From contig CAMFZO010000112.1 in the NCBI GenBank assembly GCA_946006895.1, positions 1-5,286 of the forward strand: a stretch of DNA of 5,286 bases. Reading direction: 5' to 3'. This stretch comes from an uncultured Clostridia bacterium (lineage in GTDB: Bacteria > Bacillota > Clostridia > Oscillospirales > Oscillospiraceae). Below the pieces are notes generated by a model. The model saw nothing but the letters and a program-made list of their open reading frames with translations. It was not told the origin of the DNA and made no database searches. Below are positions 1 to 5,154 of the stretch, in pieces. A program made the position numbers and the translations under genes. Positions within the stretch are counted from its first letter, which is position 1; the number at the start of each line of letters is the position of its first letter.

Positions 1-53
1 GCGCAGCACACGGGATTCTTGATTAAACTTTTTAATCAAGAATCAGTATCAGA
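1..53 (+). repeat. Right end of a structured repeat, copy 1 (cut by window edge)
   Basis: These 53 bases are identical to 1148-1200, the end of the complete copy at 1051-1200, and lie in the same orientation. Similarity stops at once after base 53 (G here, T at 1201), which fixes the right boundary of the element at TATCAGA. The segment holds a perfect 14-bp inverted repeat, 14-27 paired with 31-44 around the loop CTT. No T-run follows the stem, so it is not a standard terminator. The rest of this copy presumably lies left of the window. The repeat is seen directly; its nature is inferred. Confidence 0.93.
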
Positions 54-118
54 GGGGGCCTGGGATGTGTGCATAGCCGCATCTGCGGTGGAAGGGCTCT
101 TCATGCAAGCGAATGAAA

Positions 119-146
119 AGCCGATAAGCCTATAGGCTCAGCCGAT
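119..146. repeat. 12-bp palindrome flanked by 7-bp direct repeats
   Basis: AGCCGAT occurs at 119-125 and again at 140-146, a 21-bp period or about two helical turns. The perfect palindrome AGCCTATAGGCT (127-138) is centred between them. It lies about 130 bp upstream of the small membrane protein gene. The geometry fits an operator for a dimeric DNA-binding protein or part of a folded leader RNA. No binding protein can be named. Further small symmetric sequences lie nearby: GGCATGCC at 147-154, and CCCC at 153-156 facing GGGG at 159-162. I see no convincing promoter in 54-274. Confidence 0.45.
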
Positions 147-200
147 GGCATGCCCCAAGGGGGATAGTGGATACCACCGGCACGCTGGTTATGATTGTGC

Positions 201-239
201 AAAAGCTGTCGTTCTGCAAAACGCAGAGCGGCAGCTTTT
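201..239 (+). other. 17-bp stem-loop upstream of the small membrane protein gene
   Basis: Bases 201-217 pair with 223-239 through 17 consecutive pairs, two of them G-U in the plus-strand RNA, around the loop AAAAC. The stem starts with AAAAGCTG and ends with CAGCTTTT. The flanking A and T runs give it the look of a bidirectional intrinsic terminator, but only four T residues follow before CTGTCG, so termination would be weak. It ends 35 bases before the start codon at 275. It could be an attenuator in the leader of that gene or the terminator of an unseen small RNA. Confidence 0.5.
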
Positions 240-274
240 CTGTCGTTTGCATAGAATGTCGGGGGGACTCAAGC

Positions 275-457
275 ATGAAGCAGCGATTGGAGCGGCTGCT
301 GTGCGTCAAGTCCATCGTGACCATTCTGCTGGCGGTGGTATTCTGCGCATTGGCCCTGCGCGGAGAGCTGTCTGCCGACCAGTTTCTGACGGTATTTACG
401 GTGGTGATCTCATTTTACTTCGGCACACAGCACGAACGCCGCGACCCGGACAAATGA
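275..457 (+). CDS. Small membrane protein, 60 residues, function unknown
   Basis: The predicted protein has a basic N-terminus (MKQRLERL), a hydrophobic helix at about residues 13-28, a short polar turn near RGELSADQF, a second hydrophobic stretch at about 34-50 and a charged tail ending in DPDK. Two short membrane segments with a small loop are likely, so it should sit in the cytoplasmic membrane. The pattern KSIVTILL followed by FYFGTQ resembles a small uncharacterised protein I recall from Clostridia and their prophages, sometimes near holin-type genes; this is memory, not a search. The chosen ATG has GGGGGGA at 261-267 about 7 bases upstream. An in-frame GTG at 167 would add 36 residues, but would read through the stem-loop at 201-239 and has a poorly spaced ribosome site. 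It converges on the PH-domain gene. Confidence 0.7.
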   Translation: MKQRLERLLCVKSIVTILLAVVFCALALRGELSADQFLTVFTVVISFYFGTQHERRDPDK

Positions 458-463
458 AGACCG

Positions 464-528
464 GCGCGCCGCAAACGGAACCCTTCTGTACGGACTTTCG
501 TCATACAAGAGGAGCCTTTGCGGCGCGC
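464..528. repeat. 12-bp perfect inverted repeat between convergent genes
   Basis: GCGCGCCGCAAA (464-475) is the exact reverse complement of TTTGCGGCGCGC (517-528), separated by 41 bases. It occupies most of the gap between the stop codons of the two convergent genes, at 457 and 538. The arms are very GC-rich and would pair strongly in RNA from either strand. No T-run follows either arm, so it is not a canonical intrinsic terminator. It could still block transcription or protect the 3' ends of both messages. Confidence 0.6.
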
Positions 529-537
529 ATGGTTCAA

Positions 538-948
538 TTATGTGGCATCCGGCACGTCGTCAAACTCGTCGTCATCCATATCGTCGTGGAAATCGGACAT
601 CATCTCGTTCACACGCATCCGACGGCGCAGCTTGGCGTTTTCCACGTTTTCGTGGAGCCGTTCCTTGACGTCCGCCGGGTGCTTGACGTTCTTCAGGATC
701 AGCTCCGGAGTGGACTTGTCGGCGGAGGTCACTTTGATGGTGCCTACGCCGCAGATCCGCTGCCAAAGATTGCGCTTAACGCTGAGATCGCGGACACGGT
801 AGAGCAGAACCTCCTCATCGCGGACGCTGAAAAAACCCACCGAGAAGAAAAGCCGGTCTTCACTGAGGGCATAGCGGGTAAAGCTCAGGGGCATGCCCCA
901 AAAACGTTTACGGTCTTTCCAGATGTACATATCTCCTTGAAAACCCAT
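538..948 (-). CDS. Soluble bacterial PH-domain protein (bPH2 type) with acidic tail
   Basis: The 136-residue protein carries one PH-like fold at about residues 15-105. The stretch LSEDRLFFSVGFFSVRDEE followed by LLYRVRDL and then NLWQRI and GVGTIKV is the typical core of the bacterial PH family formerly called DUF304. Many members carry membrane helices; this one shows none, so it is probably cytosolic or peripheral. Residues 92-117 look helical and charged, and 118-134 are strongly acidic (HDDMDDDEFDD). The family is thought to mediate protein or membrane contacts and has no known enzymatic activity; the partner here is unknown. I start it at the ATG of residue 6 of the longest frame because GGGAGG (956-961) lies 7 bases before it. 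The upstream ATG at 963 is only about 9 bases from the predicted transcript start and has no ribosome site. A near-consensus promoter lies just upstream. Confidence 0.88.
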   Translation of the reverse strand: MGFQGDMYIWKDRKRFWGMPLSFTRYALSEDRLFFSVGFFSVRDEEVLLYRVRDLSVKRNLWQRICGVGTIKVTSADKSTPELILKNVKHPADVKERLHENVENAKLRRRMRVNEMMSDFHDDMDDDEFDDVPDAT

Positions 949-955
949 TGCGGTG

Positions 956-961
956 CCTCCC
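956..961 (-). promoter_or_regulatory. Ribosome binding site that decides the PH gene start
   Basis: On the minus strand GGGAGG sits 7 bases before the ATG at 948-946. It overlaps the last base of the alternative ATG at 963-961, which therefore has no ribosome site of its own. This favours the 136-residue protein over the 141-residue version. Confidence 0.7.
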
Positions 962-978
962 ATTTCTGTGATACCTCA

Positions 979-1007
979 ATATTAGAAGATAACGGAAACA
1001 ATGTCAA
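979..1007 (-). promoter_or_regulatory. Housekeeping-type promoter of the PH-domain gene
   Basis: Read on the minus strand, TTGACA (1007-1002) is followed by exactly 17 bases and TAATAT (984-979). This matches the sigma-A consensus at 11 of 12 positions. Transcription should start near 972, giving an untranslated leader of about 24 bases before the ATG at 948. The surrounding DNA is AT-rich compared with the genes. Its -35 box is only 7 bases from the proposed -35 of the divergent promoter. Confidence 0.85.
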
Positions 1008-1014
1008 TATGGAA

Positions 1015-1043
1015 AAGACAAAATGATGAAAATATGATACAAT
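1015..1043 (+). promoter_or_regulatory. Candidate extended -10 promoter for the two-component operon
   Basis: TACAAT (1038-1043) is preceded by TGA (1035-1037), giving an extended -10 element. Seventeen bases upstream is AAGACA (1015-1020), a 4 of 6 match to the -35 consensus. Transcription would start at about 1050, which is the left edge of the structured repeat. No better promoter is visible in the 29 bases between the repeat and the regulator gene. The weak -35 is compatible with activation by a bound regulator, possibly the response regulator itself; that is inference. Confidence 0.5.
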
Positions 1044-1050
1044 TCATACT

Positions 1051-1200
1051 AGAATCTGATAAAAAGGTTTAAAACCTTTTTATAGCGCCGGAGGCGCGTC
1101 AGATTCTGCATAAGACGGCACAGCGTGCGCCAGCACGATGTGAGTGTGCGCAGCACACGGGATTCTTGATTAAACTTTTTAATCAAGAATCAGTATCAGA
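1051..1200 (+). repeat. Complete copy of a ~150-bp structured repeat; likely operon leader
   Basis: The last 53 bases repeat 1-53 exactly. The unit is packed with inverted repeats: 1051-1059 with 1099-1107 (9 bp); 1060-1070 with 1072-1082, an AT-rich near-perfect palindrome; 1085-1089 with 1093-1097 (GCGCC/GGCGC); 1124-1128 with 1133-1137; 1144-1149 with 1153-1158; and 1161-1174 with 1178-1191 (14 bp). The outer ends TCTGATA (1055-1061) and TATCAGA (1194-1200) are also inverted repeats. The left boundary, 1051 or 1055, is uncertain because only one full copy is visible. There is no open reading frame of note and no clear target-site duplication. It could be a non-autonomous mobile element or a dispersed structured RNA. 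Given the promoter at 1015-1043, it is probably transcribed as leader of the regulator operon. Confidence 0.85.
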
Positions 1201-1229
1201 TGTAAGAAAGAGGCAAAGGAGGCGGTTGG

Positions 1230-1889
1230 ATGATACGAATTTTGATTGTTGAGGACGAGAAGCCCATTGCGAACCTGATCGACTGGAATCTGAGCGACTG
1301 CGGCTACCAGTGCGTCAGCGTTAATGACGGCATCGCGGCGGCAGATCTGTTGGAGGAGGAGAGCTTTGATCTGGTGCTGCTGGATATTATGCTGCCGGGA
1401 GCCGACGGCTACGAGCTTTTGGAGCAGATACGCCCCACCGGGACCCCTGTGATCTTTATCACCGCCAAGGGCGGTGTGGACGACCGGGTTCGCGGCCTGC
1501 GTGCGGGCGCCGACGATTATCTGGTCAAGCCCTTTGAGATCGTGGAGCTGATTGCCAGGGTGGAAAGCGTTCTGCGCCGAGCGGGGAAAGGGGAGGAACG
1601 CTATGAGATCGGCGACGTGGTCATTGAGCCGAAGTCCATACTGGTGACCCGTGGCGGCGTTCCTATTATGCTGACCCACAAGGAATATGAGCTTCTGCTG
1701 CTTTTTGTGCGCAATAAGAATATCGCCCTCTTCCGCGACACGATCTATGAGCGTGTCTGGGGGACGGAGCTGCCCTGCGATACACGCACGGTGGATCTGC
1801 ACGTGCAACGCCTGCGGAAGAAATTAGGGTGGAAGGACCGCTTGGTCGCCATCTACAAGGTGGGCTACCGTCTGGAGGTGGAGCCTTGA
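1230..1889 (+). CDS. OmpR/PhoB-family response regulator
   Basis: This 219-residue cytoplasmic protein is a standard two-domain transcription regulator. The receiver domain spans about 1-115: the acidic pair E8 and D9, phospho-accepting D52 in LVLLDIMLPG, T78 in FITAK, and K100 followed by P101. The winged-helix DNA-binding domain spans about 124-217, with the recognition helix in TRTVDLHVQRLRKKL (185-199) and the C-terminal hairpin at YKVGYRL. Length and all catalytic residues are normal. AAAGGAGG (1215-1222) lies 7 bases before the ATG. It is phosphorylated, by inference, by the histidine kinase encoded immediately downstream and overlapping it. Its targets cannot be read from sequence; likely candidates are its own promoter, the neighbouring envelope genes, or both. 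Confidence 0.97.
   Translation: MIRILIVEDEKPIANLIDWNLSDCGYQCVSVNDGIAAADLLEEESFDLVLLDIMLPGADGYELLEQIRPTGTPVIFITAKGGVDDRVRGLRAGADDYLVKPFEIVELIARVESVLRRAGKGEERYEIGDVVIEPKSILVTRGGVPIMLTHKEYELLLLFVRNKNIALFRDTIYERVWGTELPCDTRTVDLHVQRLRKKLGWKDRLVAIYKVGYRLEVEP
1874..1878 (+). promoter_or_regulatory. Ribosome binding site for the kinase TTG start
   Basis: GGAGG lies inside the last codons of the response regulator gene, 7 bases before a TTG at 1886. That TTG overlaps the regulator stop codon in the sequence TTGA. The position argues for TTG as the kinase start rather than ATG at 1904, or the more upstream in-frame ATG at 1829, which lies deep in the regulator gene. Confidence 0.8.
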
Positions 1890-3286
1890 AGTTTTCCCGA
1901 AAGATGATCCTCTGTGTCACCTTCCTGCTGGCCATGGCCCTCTCCGTCAGCGGCTATGTGATGGTGCGCCGGACGATGGACGTCAGGCTGGCCCAGGAGA
2001 CCGCAGACTCCCAGCGGGATATGCAGGTGTTCGGCGTCATGCTCCAGAGCCTGACCGACAGCAGCCTCAGCTTTCAGACGGAGAGCGTCGCCCAGGCAGC
2101 GTCACGGCTTTTGACGGAGAACCCCGCCTTTCAGACCGGCAGCTTCGGCATTTGGGACAGCGGGGGCGCGTTGCTTGCCCAAACCGGTACCATGCCCAAG
2201 CAGTGGAGCCCGCCGAAAACCTTAGCGGAGATCGAAACGAGCTACTTTGAGCAGGGAGAAAAGACCTATCTGTTCAGCGCCCAAGCTGTGCGGCTTCAGG
2301 GCACGGAGCTCTATGTCGCCTGCAGCCGGGATGTGACCTCGGTATTCACCGACGCAAAGGACTATTTGAATCTTTACCAGCTCATCATGGCGGTGATCCT
2401 GGTGGTGTGCGTCGGCCTGACCACGGCCTTTACTCTGGTCCTGACGCGGCCCATTCGCCGCATTTCCAGAACGGCCCGGCAGCTTTCCCAGGGCCACTAT
2501 GAAAAGCGGGTCAAGGTGGACGGCGACGATGAATTGCAGCTTCTGGCCCGGGATTTCAACGCCATGGCCGATTCACTGCAAAAGAAAATGGACGAGCTTT
2601 CCGATGCCCTGCAGCGGCAGAAGGATTTCACCGCAGGCTTTGCCCATGAGCTGAAAACGCCTCTGACCTCGGTCATTGGCTATGCCGACACTCTGCGCAG
2701 CAGGGAACTGCCGCGTCCGCGCCAAATCCAGGCGGCGGACTATATCTTCCGCGAGGGCAAGCGTCTGGAGGCCATGTCCTTTGCGTTGCTGGACCTGTTC
2801 GCCCTGGAGAGGAAAGCGCCGGAGTTTTCCGTGATCTCCGTCACGGAGGTGGTCCGGCAGACGGCGGAAAGCTGCGCCTATTTGCTCCGGCGCGACGGCA
2901 TTGCGCTGGAGCGCCGGGTGCAGGAGGCATCGCTGTATGTGTCGCCGGAGCTGCTCAAGACCTTGCTTTACAATTTGATCGACAACGCGCGCAAGGCCTC
3001 CAGGCAGGGGGACAGTATCCTGCTGACCGGAGAAAGAACCGAAAGCGGCTACCGGCTCAGTGTCCGCGATCAGGGCTGCGGCATGAAGCCGGAGGAACTG
3101 ACGAGGATCACCGAGGCCTTTTACATGGTGGACAAGGCTCGGGCCAGAGGACAGGGCGGCGCGGGACTTGGCCTTGCCCTGTGCCAGAAGATCGCCGAGG
3201 TCCACCATGGGCATCTGAAATTCCGCAGCGCGCCCGGTGAGGGCACGGAGGCCATACTGCTTTTGGAAGGAGGTGCCGCACAATGA
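1886..3286 (+). CDS. Membrane sensor histidine kinase (HAMP, HisKA, HATPase)
   Basis: From the TTG start the protein has 466 residues. A first membrane helix spans about 7-27, an extracytoplasmic sensor region about 30-162, and a second helix about 164-186. A HAMP linker follows at about 187-240 (TRPIRRISR onward). The phospho-accepting site is H254 in FAHELKTPL. The ATP-binding domain has the N box around NLIDNARKAS (N363, N367), the G1 box DQGCGM (D395), an F-box-like AFYMVDKARAR and the G2 box GGAGLGL (424-430). All catalytic motifs are intact, so it should autophosphorylate and pass phosphate to D52 of the regulator. The sensor domain shows no motif I can assign to a ligand. The start overlaps the regulator stop by 4 bases and the stop overlaps the next start by 4 bases, implying coupled translation. 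Confidence 0.96.
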   Translation: MKFSRKMILCVTFLLAMALSVSGYVMVRRTMDVRLAQETADSQRDMQVFGVMLQSLTDSSLSFQTESVAQAASRLLTENPAFQTGSFGIWDSGGALLAQTGTMPKQWSPPKTLAEIETSYFEQGEKTYLFSAQAVRLQGTELYVACSRDVTSVFTDAKDYLNLYQLIMAVILVVCVGLTTAFTLVLTRPIRRISRTARQLSQGHYEKRVKVDGDDELQLLARDFNAMADSLQKKMDELSDALQRQKDFTAGFAHELKTPLTSVIGYADTLRSRELPRPRQIQAADYIFREGKRLEAMSFALLDLFALERKAPEFSVISVTEVVRQTAESCAYLLRRDGIALERRVQEASLYVSPELLKTLLYNLIDNARKASRQGDSILLTGERTESGYRLSVRDQGCGMKPEELTRITEAFYMVDKARARGQGGAGLGLALCQKIAEVHHGHLKFRSAPGEGTEAILLLEGGAAQ

Positions 3287-4071
3287 AACGTATCCTGTTG
3301 ACTGCGCTGCTGATCCTGTGCCTGGCTGCGGCATTTCTGGTGCCGCGTATGGCACTGTCTGCCGGTGCCGAGGCCATCAAGGACACGGTCAGTACGGCCC
3401 AGCCGCTGACTTCCTCCCGGGACGGCGAGGTTTCCGTGATGAAGAACCTGATGCTTTTGGCGGCCCCGGATACACAGAAGATCAGTATGGGCGAGCTGGA
3501 AACGGACCAGGCGGCGGTACTGGATGCCTTCTCAGCGGAGGCGGAAACGCTGTACGAGCTGGGTGCCATCACCGGTTCCATGCTGGCGTGCTTTGTCCCG
3601 GAGGAACTCGGCGCCATCGAGAGATGGTTCTGCCTGGATATGACAACGGGCGAGAGCAGTCAAGTCTATATAGTTTATGCGCAATACGGCGACCATGGCC
3701 TGTATGACCCGGTCAGCGGCAAGATATTGGCTCTGTCCTGGACGCATGATTCCGAACCCATGTATTGGGAGACAAAGAATCTGCGGGATGTGTCCGTCGA
3801 GGAGAGTTGCCGGAAGCAGCTTTCCGCTTGGACGGAATACTATGGTCTGGAGAGCGGCGGTGATCAACTTCTGAATGATAATGTGGATCTGAGCAACGTG
3901 TATAGTTATAACGGAGAAGACACTGAATGTTTGATGGCAGGAAGCATGACGGACGGAGAAAACACCGTCGGCATGATGCTCTCTGCCCTGTATTACGTTG
4001 ACGGCCTTGCCTGGAGCCCGGTATCCATGGACGCTCTGTCTGTGGCGGCAGATGCGGCCGAGAGCCCATAA
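3283..4071 (+). CDS. Exported protein of unknown function, third gene of the two-component operon
   Basis: I do not recognise the family. The 262-residue protein begins MKRILLTALL with a hydrophobic core to about residue 20, followed by ALSAGAEA. This fits a signal peptide cleaved near A29 (AGA motif) or an N-terminal membrane anchor. No lipobox cysteine is visible. The rest is acidic and soluble-looking, with four cysteines (103, 117, 176, 216) outside the leader that could form disulfides. A strand-turn-strand pattern appears in QVYIVYAQYGD and LYDPVSGKILALSW, and aromatic residues cluster near AWTEYYGL. AAGGAGG (3267-3273) is 9 bases upstream, and ATGA overlaps the kinase stop, so it is made together with the kinase. 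By position it could modulate the kinase sensor domain or be an output of the system; this is inference only. Confidence 0.85.
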   Translation: MKRILLTALLILCLAAAFLVPRMALSAGAEAIKDTVSTAQPLTSSRDGEVSVMKNLMLLAAPDTQKISMGELETDQAAVLDAFSAEAETLYELGAITGSMLACFVPEELGAIERWFCLDMTTGESSQVYIVYAQYGDHGLYDPVSGKILALSWTHDSEPMYWETKNLRDVSVEESCRKQLSAWTEYYGLESGGDQLLNDNVDLSNVYSYNGEDTECLMAGSMTDGENTVGMMLSALYYVDGLAWSPVSMDALSVAADAAESP

Positions 4072-4116
4072 AAGCTGCAATTCCGATACAAAACCGATGA
4101 CCTTGTGATACAAACA

Positions 4117-4157
4117 ATGGCTATCCTCTTCTCAAACAGAGAAAAGAGGATAGCCAT
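4117..4157 (+). promoter_or_regulatory. Hairpin enclosing the ribosome site and start codon of the FemX-like gene
   Basis: Bases 4117-4130 are the exact reverse complement of 4144-4157, a 14-bp stem. Inside it CTC (4131-4133) can pair with GAG (4139-4141), leaving the loop AAACA and a two-base bulge. The 3' arm contains the Shine-Dalgarno sequence AGAGGA (4145-4150) and the first two bases of the ATG at 4156. No T-run follows, so this is not a terminator. In RNA it would hide the translation start, so a melting, ligand, protein or coupling event may be needed for translation. Confidence 0.72.
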
Positions 4158-5154
4158 GCTGCATTATATCACATTAGAAAATGCCGGGGCCCTGGACGCC
4201 TATGTCGCCGCCCAGCCGAAAAGTCCCATCATGCAGACCTCCCTGTGGGGAAAGGTGAAAAAGGATTGGCGCTGGCACGGCCTGCTCTGCACTGACGAGG
4301 CAGGAAAGCTCCGGGGCAGCGCGGCTCTTCTGGAGCATCGGCTCCGCTATTTTCCCTCCAGCCTGCTCTACGCGCCCTGCGGTCCGCTGTTTGACGACGA
4401 GGCGGCCCTCCGGGAGCTGCTGGAGGGGATACGAAAGCTGGGCAGGGAAGTGGGCGCGTATCTGTTTCGCATGGACCCGCAGATCCCGGAAACGGACGCG
4501 GCCTTTCTCGCCATGATGAAGCGCTGCGGCTTCCGGCGCAATGCCGCCACGGATTTTTCCCTCTTTCAGCCCAGAATGAACTACGTTCTGTCTTTGAACG
4601 GCCTGACGGAGCAGACCCTGCCGGAAAGCTACCATCCCTCCACGCGCCGCAACATCCGTCTGGCACAGCGCCGGGGCGTCGTGGTGCGGCAGGGAAGCGA
4701 GGCCGACCTTCCGGCCTTTATGGCGCTGATGGAAAAGACGGCGCAGCGCTGCGGCTTTCCGGACCGGAGCGAGGATTATTTCCGTGCGCTTTTGGCGGGA
4801 CTTGGCGAGCACGCCGGGCTGTATCTGGCCCGGGAAGACGGCAGGATCGTTGCCGCCTCCATTGCCGGCTTCTATGGACACCGGGCCAGTTTCCTCTATG
4901 GCTGCTCCGACGAGGAGCACTTCTCCTGCCATGCCAATGAGCTGCTGCAGTGGAATATGCAGCTTGAGGCGCTGCGGCGGGGCTGTGATACCTACGACTT
5001 TCGCGGCGTCGAGGGCTATCCCACGGAGGACAACCCGAAATTCGGCCTGCACCGCTATAAGCAGGGCTTCGGCGCGAAATTCACGGTCTACGCAGGGCAA
5101 TTTGACCTGCCGCTGCGTCCGTGGCTGGCAAAGGTCATGAGCCTGTGCCGCTGA
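4156..5154 (+). CDS. FemX/FemAB-type peptidoglycan aminoacyltransferase
   Basis: The 332-residue protein belongs to the FemAB family, which transfers an amino acid from aminoacyl-tRNA to the stem peptide of a peptidoglycan precursor at the cytoplasmic face of the membrane. It should have two GNAT-like halves. The N-terminal half shows QTSLWGKVKKDWRW and YAPCGPLF. The C-terminal half shows STRRNIRLAQRRGV, DTYDFRGV and the family-typical ending FGLHRYKQGFGAKF then YAGQFDLPL. The length matches FemX proteins that lack the long coiled-coil arm of staphylococcal FemA. The amino acid added cannot be read from sequence. I use ATG 4156 because AGAGGA lies 5 bases upstream and the fold starts there. 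An in-frame ATG at 4117 would add 13 residues but has no ribosome site. It lies 84 bp after the two-component operon on the same strand, so it may be co-transcribed. TGATACAAA at 4106-4114 resembles an extended -10, but no -35 is convincing. Confidence 0.9.
   Translation: MLHYITLENAGALDAYVAAQPKSPIMQTSLWGKVKKDWRWHGLLCTDEAGKLRGSAALLEHRLRYFPSSLLYAPCGPLFDDEAALRELLEGIRKLGREVGAYLFRMDPQIPETDAAFLAMMKRCGFRRNAATDFSLFQPRMNYVLSLNGLTEQTLPESYHPSTRRNIRLAQRRGVVVRQGSEADLPAFMALMEKTAQRCGFPDRSEDYFRALLAGLGEHAGLYLAREDGRIVAASIAGFYGHRASFLYGCSDEEHFSCHANELLQWNMQLEALRRGCDTYDFRGVEGYPTEDNPKFGLHRYKQGFGAKFTVYAGQFDLPLRPWLAKVMSLCR

Noticed and set aside
145..1026. A 293-codon open frame on the plus strand
   Set aside because: It runs antisense through the PH-domain gene and overlaps the small membrane protein gene in another frame. 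Its translation has no recognisable domain, while the minus-strand PH protein has clear family features, a promoter and a ribosome site.
1161..1191. Hairpin at the end of the repeat as a Rho-independent terminator
   Set aside because: The 14-bp stem is AT-rich and is followed by AGTATCAGA, not a T-run, in both copies.
1055..1200. Target-site duplication around the complete repeat
   Set aside because: The flanks (ACTAGAA on the left, TGTAAGA on the right) share no convincing direct repeat at the element borders, so insertion by a TSD-forming transposase is not shown.
1..1200. CRISPR array
   Set aside because: Only two repeat copies are visible, over 1 kb apart with genes between them, and no short regularly spaced units or cas genes are present.
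1179..1808. Minus-strand frame of 209 codons opposite the response regulator
   Set aside because: It is the antisense of an unambiguous response regulator and shows no domain or ribosome site.
2573..3355. A 260-codon minus-strand frame, and a similar one at 4174-5100
   Set aside because: Both are antisense shadows of the histidine kinase and the FemX-like gene, which carry intact family motifs. Long antisense frames are expected in GC-rich coding DNA.
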